DNA from: Bacillus sp. (in: firmicutes)
GTDB taxonomy: Bacteria > Bacillota > Bacilli > Bacillales > Bacillaceae_J
Direction: 5' to 3'
NCBI GenBank assembly: GCA_012842745.1
Contig: DUSF01000035.1
Coordinates: 248,001 to 312,000, forward strand
Length of the DNA: 64,000 nucleotides
The notes beneath the pieces were generated by a model. That model was not told the origin of the DNA. It saw nothing but the letters and a program-made list of their open reading frames with translations, and did no database searches. Below are positions 56,690-64,000 of the stretch, piece after piece (the stretch's first letter is position 1; each line of letters begins with the position of its first letter). The position numbers and the translations under genes were made by a program.

Positions 56690-57810
56690 TGGGAATTCTT
56701 GATGTTTTGGCAGCAAACAAAAACGTTACAATTCCTGAGCGTTATAAAAATATGGGCGTTGCTGAAATGGAAAACCGCGTCCGTGAAATTAAGAAAAAGT
56801 TCGGTGAAAGATTATTTCTTCCTTGTCATCATTATCAAAAAGATGAGGTTGTTCAATTTGCAGATGCTACAGGCGATTCATTACGTCTTGCACAGCTTGC
56901 TGCGGAAAATAAAAAAGCTGAATATATTGTTTTCTGTGGCGTACATTTTATGGCTGAAACGGCAGATATGTTAACGAGAGACGATCAAATTGTTGTCTTG
57001 CCGGATATGAGAGCTGGCTGTTCAATGGCTGATATGGCCGATATGGAGCAAACAGAACGTGCTTGGAAAGTAATGCAGGAAACATTTGGTGATACTGTTC
57101 TTCCAGTTACGTATATAAATTCGACAGCGGCTATTAAAGCGTTTTGTGGACGACATGGTGGTGCAACAGTAACATCCTCCAACGCCAAAAAAATGATTGA
57201 ATGGGCTTTTACCCAAAAAGAACGTCTTTTGTTTTTGCCTGACCAGCATTTGGGCCGGAATACTTGCGTTGATTTAGGTATCCCACTAGAGCAAATGGCT
57301 GTATGGGATCCAATTCATGATCAGTTTGAATATGATGGCGACAACTTGCAAGATGTGAAGGTGATTTTGTGGAAAGGTCACTGTTCTGTTCATGAAAGTT
57401 TTACAATGGAAAATGTTGAGGAGATTCGTAAGACAAAGCCACATATGAATATTCTCGTTCACCCAGAATGCATGCATGAAGTCGTGAAAGTATCCGATTA
57501 TAATGGTTCAACAAGTTATATTATCGAAACAATCAAAAAGGCACCTGCTGGAAGCCAATGGGCGATTGGTACGGAAATGAATTTAGTCAAAAGAATCATT
57601 GCCGAGCATCCAGATAAAGAAATCATGTCACTTAATCCGAATATGTGCCCATGTATGACGATGAATCGCATTGACTTACCTCATTTATTATGGGCATTAG
57701 AAACAATTGAACAAGACGACAAAAGTGAATTATTGAATCGAATTACTGTTGATAAACAAATTGCCAAGGATGCATTGCTTGCATTAGATAAAATGTTGGA
57801 GCATGTTTAA
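56689..57810 (+). CDS. nadA: Quinolinate synthase A
   Basis: 4Fe-4S enzyme that condenses iminoaspartate and dihydroxyacetone phosphate. The 373-residue protein is the long Bacillus form. The three cluster cysteines appear in [21 protein letters not shown] and [10 protein letters not shown]. It begins after GAGGGAGGAG. Dependence on the NifS gene nearby is expected. Confidence 0.97.
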   Translation: MGILDVLAANKNVTIPERYKNMGVAEMENRVREIKKKFGERLFLPCHHYQKDEVVQFADATGDSLRLAQLAAENKKAEYIVFCGVHFMAETADMLTRDDQIVVLPDMRAGCSMADMADMEQTERAWKVMQETFGDTVLPVTYINSTAAIKAFCGRHGGATVTSSNAKKMIEWAFTQKERLLFLPDQHLGRNTCVDLGIPLEQMAVWDPIHDQFEYDGDNLQDVKVILWKGHCSVHESFTMENVEEIRKTKPHMNILVHPECMHEVVKVSDYNGSTSYIIETIKKAPAGSQWAIGTEMNLVKRIIAEHPDKEIMSLNPNMCPCMTMNRIDLPHLLWALETIEQDDKSELLNRITVDKQIAKDALLALDKMLEHV

Positions 57811-57831
57811 AAAATAATTATAAAATAAGAG

Positions 57832-57861
57832 AAGGTCGGATACGATGTATCGGCCTTTTTC
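57832..57861 (+). terminator. nadA terminator
   Basis: An imperfect stem (AAGGTCGGATAC / GTATCGGCCTT, one bulge) with a T run, between nadA and safA. Confidence 0.75.
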
Positions 57862-57980
57862 TGTTTATACATAAATTGAAAATTTTTAGCATAAGTTTTT
57901 ACGAAAGATAATAATAAAGGTAGCATTTTGCCCATAAGCCCATATAATAATAAAGACATTTTAGAGGAGGTATATGCACC

Positions 57981-59204
57981 ATGAAGATTCATATCGTACA
58001 AAAAGGCGATACGCTTTGGAAAATCGCACAAAAGTATGGTGTAGATTTTAACGAGCTAAAATCTGTAAATTCACAACTTAGCAACCCTGATATGATTATG
58101 CCTGGTATGAAAATAAAAATTCCGACAGGCAGTGTTCCAGTGGTAAAAAAAGAACATCCAATGGCGCCACACATGCCTATTGCAAAAGAAATGCCAATTG
58201 TGAAGGAAATGCCGCAGCAAATTTTACCAACCCCTATACAAAAAGAAATGCCAATCCCGCCAATGCCTGTAGAACAAGAAATTGATTATAATATTGAACA
58301 AAAAATGTATAATTATACGTTCAATGTACCTACTTTTCCGACTATTCCCTATATGCCAATTAAAGAAGCAGCACCTAAAAAGGTAAAAGAAGCCCCTGTA
58401 AAAGAAATGCCAGTTCCTTGTCCTGAACCAGAAGTTATGGAAGAATTCGTGCCACCAACGATGCCAGCACAGCCAATGCCTTGTCCACCATGTGTTCCAG
58501 TAACAGGTGTTCTGCCAGGAAGCGGTTTGCCATGTGGATATTATCCAGTGCCGGTTTCGTATTCACCATACCAAAATCCTTATGGATTTTCATATGGAGC
58601 TTTGCCAGGAGTTCCAGCAACAGCTAATTTTTCACAACCATCAGTTGTAAGCCCAATGATGTCTGACGAAGATGACCTTGATGATGTTGCAGTCCAAATG
58701 TATCCTGGGCTTTCTACAACTGCCATGCCTGCATTTCAAATGCCGACTGCAGGAAGCGATTGTGGTTGCGGTTCCTCGGCTGGTTACGGAGGCATGCCAG
58801 CTGGCTATGGTAGTGGCACACAAGCAGCTCCAGCGGTTGGCTATGGTGGTATGCCAGTAGGTTATGGTAGCATGCCAACTGGTTATGCTGGGGCACAAAC
58901 GGGCATGCCAGTAGGCTATGGCGGCATGCCGACAGGTTACGGCGGTACGTCGATGGGATTACCAGCCGGCTATGCCAATGCACCAATGGGAATGCCTATG
59001 GGTTATGGAGGCATGCCAACTGGCCACGATGGCATAATAATGGGAATGCCAGAAGGTTTGGGCAATATACCAACAGGATTCCCGGCGGGATTTGAACAAC
59101 CCGGTTATCCATATGGACAGTTTCAAGCACCGATGCCACCTTCGACTTTAGGAGTGCCACCTTTAAGGGATGACAATCTAGAAGAGGATGATTCAGATTG
59201 GTAA
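57981..59204 (+). CDS. safA: Spore coat assembly protein SafA
   Basis: Morphogenetic protein that localises at the cortex-coat boundary and recruits inner coat proteins, binding SpoVID. The 407-residue protein begins with a LysM domain (HIVQKGDTLWKIAQKYGVDF) at residues 3-50. A Met/Pro/Glu-rich middle has repeated KEMP units, and the C-terminal 150 residues contain imperfect repeats of the type GYGGMPxGYG, with Cys in SDCGCGSS. AGGAGG precedes the ATG. It is placed after nadA, as in B. subtilis. Confidence 0.93.
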   Translation: MKIHIVQKGDTLWKIAQKYGVDFNELKSVNSQLSNPDMIMPGMKIKIPTGSVPVVKKEHPMAPHMPIAKEMPIVKEMPQQILPTPIQKEMPIPPMPVEQEIDYNIEQKMYNYTFNVPTFPTIPYMPIKEAAPKKVKEAPVKEMPVPCPEPEVMEEFVPPTMPAQPMPCPPCVPVTGVLPGSGLPCGYYPVPVSYSPYQNPYGFSYGALPGVPATANFSQPSVVSPMMSDEDDLDDVAVQMYPGLSTTAMPAFQMPTAGSDCGCGSSAGYGGMPAGYGSGTQAAPAVGYGGMPVGYGSMPTGYAGAQTGMPVGYGGMPTGYGGTSMGLPAGYANAPMGMPMGYGGMPTGHDGIIMGMPEGLGNIPTGFPAGFEQPGYPYGQFQAPMPPSTLGVPPLRDDNLEEDDSDW

Positions 59205-59298
59205 AAATAAAATAGCGTAAAATGAGCCTTTAATCGCCAACCTAAAAGTGGGGATGACAAACCCAATATCCTCAAAAGTGGCGGGGAGGCTTGTTCTT

Positions 59299-59823
59299 AT
59301 GAAAGAATTACGACGTTCACTATTTGCAATGTCAACAATCATAGGAATCAGTACTGTTGTGGTACTTGCAGGTTGCGGGATTAATAATCAAGCACAAAAT
59401 GAGCTTTCACCAATAGAAAATACTGGGGCATTTCGATATGTAAATGACCGCGGCTTTAATGACCAACAAATGGTCCGCCAAGTAAATGATCTGAATGGCA
59501 CCAATTTAGCTCAAGGAAGTTATGGCTACAATGACTATAATTACCATGGACACTTAAACACAACCTATAATGGCGTACCAACAAGGTCGTATCATTCTGG
59601 TTATGATAATGTAATTGCTCAAAAAATTACCGACAGAATTGAACATGTTGCAAATGTTAATGATGTTGCAGCTATCATCGATGGAGATACGATTGTAGTT
59701 GTGATTGATACCGACGAAAAAAATCAGCAAAAAATTGAAAATAAAGTTTACCGCATTGTTGAAGGGATGGCACCTGGGCGAAATATAAAGGTAATTACAG
59801 ACAAAAGCATGTTTAACAAATAA
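59299..59823 (+). CDS. coxA: YhcN/YlaJ-family sporulation lipoprotein (CoxA-like)
   Basis: A 174-residue lipoprotein of the spore. The ATG at 59299 is chosen by GGGGAGG eight bases upstream; a longer frame to 59248 is unlikely. The lipobox VVLAGC places the lipidated Cys near residue 28. A Tyr/Asn/Gly/His-rich segment (YGYNDYNYHGHLN) follows, then the YhcN/YlaJ domain (DRIEHVANVNDVAAIIDGDT). B. subtilis coxA has this position after safA, which supports the name; the family is what the sequence itself shows. Confidence 0.8.
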   Translation: MKELRRSLFAMSTIIGISTVVVLAGCGINNQAQNELSPIENTGAFRYVNDRGFNDQQMVRQVNDLNGTNLAQGSYGYNDYNYHGHLNTTYNGVPTRSYHSGYDNVIAQKITDRIEHVANVNDVAAIIDGDTIVVVIDTDEKNQQKIENKVYRIVEGMAPGRNIKVITDKSMFNK

Positions 59824-59835
59824 ATTTGGATAAAG

Positions 59836-59885
59836 CTTCTATTTATTGGTGACACTAGTAGTGATACCAGAATAGAAGTTTTTTT
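59836..59885 (+). terminator. Terminator after coxA-like gene
   Basis: An 8-bp stem (CTTCTATT / AATAGAAG) around an inner GGTGACACTAGTAGTGATACC dyad, followed by seven T. Confidence 0.85.
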
Positions 59886-59907
59886 AATTTAAAAGCCGAG
59901 GTGACCA

Positions 59908-60492
59908 ATGATGACTCCTTTATTTAAAAAAGCTCATGCCGTTAAGTATTTGGTTGTAGGCTTCTTAATCAGTGGCATTTCAGTATTTTTATTTTTTTTC
60001 GATACTGCTGCTGAGAATAATGGAGTAGCAGAAAAGCAAATTAACAAAAGCGAAACACAAACAAATGCTATCCAGGTTTCAGGTCCATTAACCGTGAATG
60101 TGATTTTGCAACGTCAATATATTGACGGAAATACAAGTGAGGAAGTTGTAAAAGAAACGATTTGGTCAATGGAAGACTTTTGGGCTGAGTATTATGACTG
60201 GCAGCTTGTCGATCACAGGGAAGGACAAATGATTTTTAGAAAAAATATCGATGATATTTCTCCTTTGCTTAAGGCTAACGGGTATTTCGGAATAACAGAG
60301 GATGGAATATTAACAATATTCAAAGGTGTACCGGAAAAATCTGAGGAAGTCATCCAGTCTTTTTTTCAAATTGATATTAGTAAACTTGAAAGCAGACAGC
60401 AGGAAGAGCTGAAAAAGGGGATTCCAGTAGTATCAAAAGACCATTATATCCAAGTGATTGACAGCTTTAAAACACTAGGAATTAAACAATGA
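59908..60492 (+). CDS. bofC: Bypass-of-forespore protein C (BofC)
   Basis: Forespore-produced, exported inhibitor of the SpoIVB signalling protease, and so of sigma-K activation. The 194-residue protein has an N-terminal hydrophobic export segment (residues 13-32) and the two-domain BofC body (VNVILQRQYIDGNTSEEVV near residue 62, then GYFGITEDGILTIFKGVPE). GAGGTGAC precedes ATG 59908. It lies before ruvA, as in B. subtilis. Confidence 0.93.
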   Translation: MMTPLFKKAHAVKYLVVGFLISGISVFLFFFDTAAENNGVAEKQINKSETQTNAIQVSGPLTVNVILQRQYIDGNTSEEVVKETIWSMEDFWAEYYDWQLVDHREGQMIFRKNIDDISPLLKANGYFGITEDGILTIFKGVPEKSEEVIQSFFQIDISKLESRQQEELKKGIPVVSKDHYIQVIDSFKTLGIKQ

Positions 60493-60494
60493 CT

Positions 60495-60540
60495 AAAAAA
60501 GGGTTGGGCACTTAAATTATACAAGGGCCTGCCCTTTTTT
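60495..60540 (+). terminator. bofC terminator
   Basis: An imperfect hairpin with outer arms AAAAAAGGG / CCCTTTTTT, ending in a T run. Confidence 0.7.
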
Positions 60541-60632
60541 CTTCTACATACAGAAGTGAAATATGGTAGAATGATAAAAGTATATAGAAATACATGTTCG
60601 CTGAGTTAAGCAATATAGGGAGAGGAAATTTT

Positions 60633-61250
60633 TTGATTGAATTTATTCATGGAAAAGTTGATTTTGTTAGTCCAGAGTTTATTGTCATAGATGTGTCAGG
60701 GGTTGGCTATCAAATTTATACACCTAACCCATTCTTATTTCAAAAAGATTTAAATCAAATAATCAAGGTTTACACATACCAATACGTAAGGGAAGATACG
60801 CTTGCTTTATATGGATTCGAAACAAGGCAGGAACGAACGCTTTTTACAAAATTATTAAATGTGTCGGGAATTGGACCAAAGGGGGGCTTGGCTATTCTTG
60901 CGGCTGGGCAGCCAAGTGCGGTTGTACAAGCGATTGAGGATGAGAACGAAAAGTTTCTAGTTAAATTTCCAGGCGTTGGGAAAAAGACGGCTAGACAAAT
61001 GATTTTAGACTTAAAAGGAAAATTAAATGACTTATTGCCAGAGCTAATGCCAGATTTATTTGAGCCAGAAAAAATAGGAACTGTAAATATTGCTGCTACG
61101 TACACGGTTGAATTAGAAGAAGCAATCGAAGCATTGAAGGTTCTTGGTTATGCAGAAAAAGAAATAAATAAGGTTATTCCAAAGCTGAAAACGGAAGAAC
61201 TACGAACAGACCAATACATAAAAAAAGCGCTGCAGCTTTTGCTTAGTTAG
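60633..61250 (+). CDS. ruvA: Holliday junction helicase subunit RuvA
   Basis: Tetrameric protein that binds four-way junctions and recruits RuvB. The start is TTG 60633 after GGGAGAGG, giving [20 protein letters not shown] at the N-terminus (205 residues); the longer upstream frame lacks similarity. Helix-hairpin-helix motifs are visible as [16 protein letters not shown] and [17 protein letters not shown] near residues 75-125. ruvB follows. Confidence 0.97.
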   Translation: MIEFIHGKVDFVSPEFIVIDVSGVGYQIYTPNPFLFQKDLNQIIKVYTYQYVREDTLALYGFETRQERTLFTKLLNVSGIGPKGGLAILAAGQPSAVVQAIEDENEKFLVKFPGVGKKTARQMILDLKGKLNDLLPELMPDLFEPEKIGTVNIAATYTVELEEAIEALKVLGYAEKEINKVIPKLKTEELRTDQYIKKALQLLLS

Positions 61251-61289
61251 TGAAGTGTTTAGATGCTTAAGTAGTGGAGGTGTTTCGAG

Positions 61290-62291
61290 GTGGACGAACG
61301 CTTAATATCAAGCGAATATAATCTTGATGAAGATTTATTTGAGCAAAGTCTGCGGCCTAAATTTTTAAGCCAATATATCGGTCAAGAAAAAGTGAAGCAA
61401 AATTTAAAAATATTTATCGAAGCGGCAAAAATGAGAAACGAATCATTAGACCATGTTTTGCTTTATGGCCCACCGGGACTTGGGAAAACAACATTAGCGG
61501 CGATTATCGCCAATGAAATGAATGTAAACATGAGAACAACGTCAGGCCCAGCCATTGAACGTCCTGGAGAGTTGGCCGCAATTTTAACAGCGCTTGAGCC
61601 GGGTGATGTGTTGTTTATCGACGAAATCCACCGTCTGCCACGCAGTGTGGAAGAAGTTCTATATACTGCGTTGGAGGACTTTTGCATCGATATTGTCATT
61701 GGCAAAGGTCCTAGCGTAAGGTCTGTAAAGCTTGAGTTGCCACCGTTTACATTGGTTGGGGCAACGACTAGAGTAGGATTGTTAACAGCTCCTTTGCGCG
61801 ACCGTTTTGGTGTTCACTCACGATTGGAGTATTATCAAGTAGAAGAATTAACAAATATCGTCGAGCGGACAGCTGAGATTTTTTCAATTGAAATTGAAAG
61901 TCTTGCATCAATTGAAATCGCTAGGCGCTCAAGGGGGACACCGCGGATTGCTAACCGTCTTTTAAAAAGGGTTCGTGATTTTGCGCAAGTAAAAGGAAAT
62001 GGTACAATAACGAGAGATTTGGCGGTACATTCGTTGGAAATGCTGCAAGTAGACAGCTTAGGCTTGGATCATATTGACCATAAGCTTTTAATGGCGATTA
62101 TTGAAAAATTCCGCGGCGGCCCAGTGGGGCTTGATACAATAGCTGCAACCATTGGTGAAGAAGCCCATACGATTGAGGAAGTATATGAGCCGTATTTGCT
62201 GCAAATTGGCTTTTTACAACGAACGCCAAGAGGTCGTGTTGCTACACCGCAAGTTTATCAACATTTCCATATGGAGGTGCCTCATCTATAA
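61290..62291 (+). CDS. ruvB: Holliday junction helicase subunit RuvB
   Basis: AAA+ motor of branch migration. The 333-residue chain has Walker [10 protein letters not shown] near residue 61, Walker [10 protein letters not shown] near residue 111, sensor 1 GATTR and arginine-finger region PLRDRFG, and a C-terminal winged helix. The start is GTG 61290 after GTGGAGGTG. RuvC is absent, as usual in Firmicutes. Confidence 0.98.
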   Translation: MDERLISSEYNLDEDLFEQSLRPKFLSQYIGQEKVKQNLKIFIEAAKMRNESLDHVLLYGPPGLGKTTLAAIIANEMNVNMRTTSGPAIERPGELAAILTALEPGDVLFIDEIHRLPRSVEEVLYTALEDFCIDIVIGKGPSVRSVKLELPPFTLVGATTRVGLLTAPLRDRFGVHSRLEYYQVEELTNIVERTAEIFSIEIESLASIEIARRSRGTPRIANRLLKRVRDFAQVKGNGTITRDLAVHSLEMLQVDSLGLDHIDHKLLMAIIEKFRGGPVGLDTIAATIGEEAHTIEEVYEPYLLQIGFLQRTPRGRVATPQVYQHFHMEVPHL

Positions 62292-62482
62292 TGGGAAAAA
62301 TGTTAATGCTTATGGGAGTTGTATTAATTATTGTCGGCTTTCTATGGCAATTTATCGGCAAGCTTCCAGGTGATATTGTCTATAAAAAAGGCAATACTAC
62401 TTTTTATTTTCCAATTGTAACTTCCATTGTAATCAGTATTGTACTATCGCTCATTTTTTATGTAATCGGTCGCTTCCGCTAA
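62291..62482 (+). CDS. DUF2905 small membrane protein
   Basis: A 63-residue protein with two transmembrane helices (about residues 4-20 and 42-60), joined by a conserved loop [19 protein letters not shown] that identifies DUF2905. Its start shares one base with the ruvB stop, so it is translationally coupled. Function unknown; the same place is held by this family in related Bacillaceae. Confidence 0.9.
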   Translation: MGKMLMLMGVVLIIVGFLWQFIGKLPGDIVYKKGNTTFYFPIVTSIVISIVLSLIFYVIGRFR

Positions 62483-62519
62483 TTTTTCAAAACGTTCACC
62501 AATAGAGAAGGAGATAAAC

Positions 62520-63548
62520 ATGAAGGTTGACTTATTTGATTTCGATTTGCCAGACGAGCTAATAGCGCAGAAACCTTTAGAAGAACGGACAGCTTCACGG
62601 CTGATGGTGCTTAATAAAAAAACGGGTGAATACAAGCATGAACAGTTTAAAGGTATAGTGAATTATTTACAGCCAGGAGATTGTCTTGTTTTAAATGATA
62701 CGCGTGTATTGCCTGCTCGGCTTTATGGCATGAAGGAAGATACAGGTGCAAAAGTTGAGGTGTTATTATTAAAGCAGCTCGAAAATGACCTTTGGGAAAC
62801 ATTGGTAAAACCTGCTAAACGTGTTAAAGTTGGCACTGTCATCACATTCGGTGATGGCCGCTTAAAAGCAAAATGTGTTGATGAAAGTGAACATGGTGGG
62901 CGTAACTTTGAGTTTTTATATGAAGGTATTTTTTATGAAGTTTTAGACTCTTTAGGGGAAATGCCACTTCCTCCTTATATAAAAGAACAGCTCGAAGACC
63001 GTGAACGCTATCAAACTGTATTTGCACGGGAACGCGGCTCAGCAGCAGCACCGACGGCAGGTTTACATTTCACAGAAGAACTCCTTGAGGAAATTCGCCA
63101 AAAAGGAGTGCATGTTGCTTTTATAACCCTCCATGTTGGTCTTGGCACCTTTCGCCCGGTGAGTGTGGAAAAAGTGGAAGAGCACGACATGCACGGGGAA
63201 TTTTATCAAATGACGAAAGAAACAGCAGAGCTACTAAATCGTGTGCAAACTGGTGGTGGAAAAATTATTTCCGTTGGGACTACCTCAACACGGACGTTGG
63301 AAACAATTGCTTCTAAATTTGCTGGCCACTTTCATGAGGATTCCGGTTGGACGAATATCTTTATTTATCCAGGTTATGAGTTTAAAGCAATCAATGCAAT
63401 GTTAACAAACTTTCATCTTCCGAAATCAACATTAGTCATGTTAATTAGTGCGCTAGCTGGTCGTGAGCATGTTTTACATGCATACCAAGAAGCAGTAAAG
63501 GAAAGGTATCGTTTTTTTAGTTTTGGCGATGCGATGTTAATTATTTAA
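62520..63548 (+). CDS. queA: S-adenosylmethionine:tRNA ribosyltransferase-isomerase
   Basis: Adds the cyclopentenediol precursor from SAM to preQ1 in tRNA during queuosine synthesis. The 342-residue chain begins [20 protein letters not shown] and contains [14 protein letters not shown] near residue 175 and [19 protein letters not shown] near residue 298. AGAAGGAG precedes the ATG. It is followed by tgt, the preceding enzyme of the pathway. Confidence 0.98.
   Translation: MKVDLFDFDLPDELIAQKPLEERTASRLMVLNKKTGEYKHEQFKGIVNYLQPGDCLVLNDTRVLPARLYGMKEDTGAKVEVLLLKQLENDLWETLVKPAKRVKVGTVITFGDGRLKAKCVDESEHGGRNFEFLYEGIFYEVLDSLGEMPLPPYIKEQLEDRERYQTVFARERGSAAAPTAGLHFTEELLEEIRQKGVHVAFITLHVGLGTFRPVSVEKVEEHDMHGEFYQMTKETAELLNRVQTGGGKIISVGTTSTRTLETIASKFAGHFHEDSGWTNIFIYPGYEFKAINAMLTNFHLPKSTLVMLISALAGREHVLHAYQEAVKERYRFFSFGDAMLII

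Positions 63549-64000
<452 letters not shown>

Overview
The window is chromosomal DNA of an endospore-forming, low-GC Gram-positive bacterium of the Bacillaceae. The evidence is the order of core genes, which follows the Bacillus subtilis valS-to-tgt segment: spoVID, ysxE, valS, folC, comC/pilD, spoIIB, maf, radC, mreBCD, minCD, spoIVFAB, (rng), rplU-prp-rpmA, spo0B-obgE, pheBA, nifS-niaR divergent from nadBCA, safA-coxA, bofC, ruvAB, queA, tgt. Strong AGGAGG-type ribosome binding sites, frequent GTG/TTG starts and a T-box leader fit the same group. The species cannot be named from this sequence alone.

Layout. 1-5.7 kb: spore coat genes spoVID (cut by the window edge) and ysxE, a small membrane protein, and valS behind a T-box leader. 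5.7-9.5 kb: ytaF, then a reverse-strand block feoA, feoB split into a GTPase protein and a membrane protein, and mntR, with a DtxR/MntR-like dyad at the feo promoter. 9.6-11 kb: folC. 11-34 kb: a large accessory insertion relative to B. subtilis (which has only comC here). It holds a type IV pilus system: two intact and one broken secreted von Willebrand A (vWA) proteins, a broken LuxR-type response regulator, three reverse-strand minor prepilins (one a 734-residue giant), three little-known membrane or surface proteins, then pilB-pilT-pilC-pilin-pilD-pilM-pilN-pilO, ending at spoIIB. 34.6-36 kb: an Rpn-type nuclease and a coiled-coil protein. 36-40 kb: maf and radC. radC is split exactly by a 2,484-bp group II intron carrying an LtrA-like reverse transcriptase/maturase with an HNH domain. 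40-64 kb: the conserved cell-shape, division, sporulation, ribosome, Phe, NAD and recombination genes, broken only by a five-copy 52-bp tandem repeat between spoIVFB and rng.

How the genes work together. The pilus block encodes the extension and retraction motors, platform, alignment proteins, prepilin peptidase, a major pilin and minor pilins. The neighbouring vWA/BIG2 proteins are good candidates for adhesins displayed by or near the pilus. PilB carries two MshEN motifs, the known cyclic-di-GMP-binding fold, so extension may answer to this messenger. SpoIVFA, SpoIVFB and BofC are parts of the sigma-K checkpoint. Prp matures ribosomal protein L27 (rpmA). NifS probably supplies sulfur for the Fe-S cluster of NadA, and NiaR represses the divergent NAD genes. 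RadC can be made whole only if the intron splices.

The most unusual points are the intron inside radC just before its JAMM metal-binding motif, the composition of the pilus locus, the putative MntR-type control of an iron-uptake operon that contains mntR, a cruciform-forming element at the point where one vWA gene is cut off, and the 52-bp stem-loop array.
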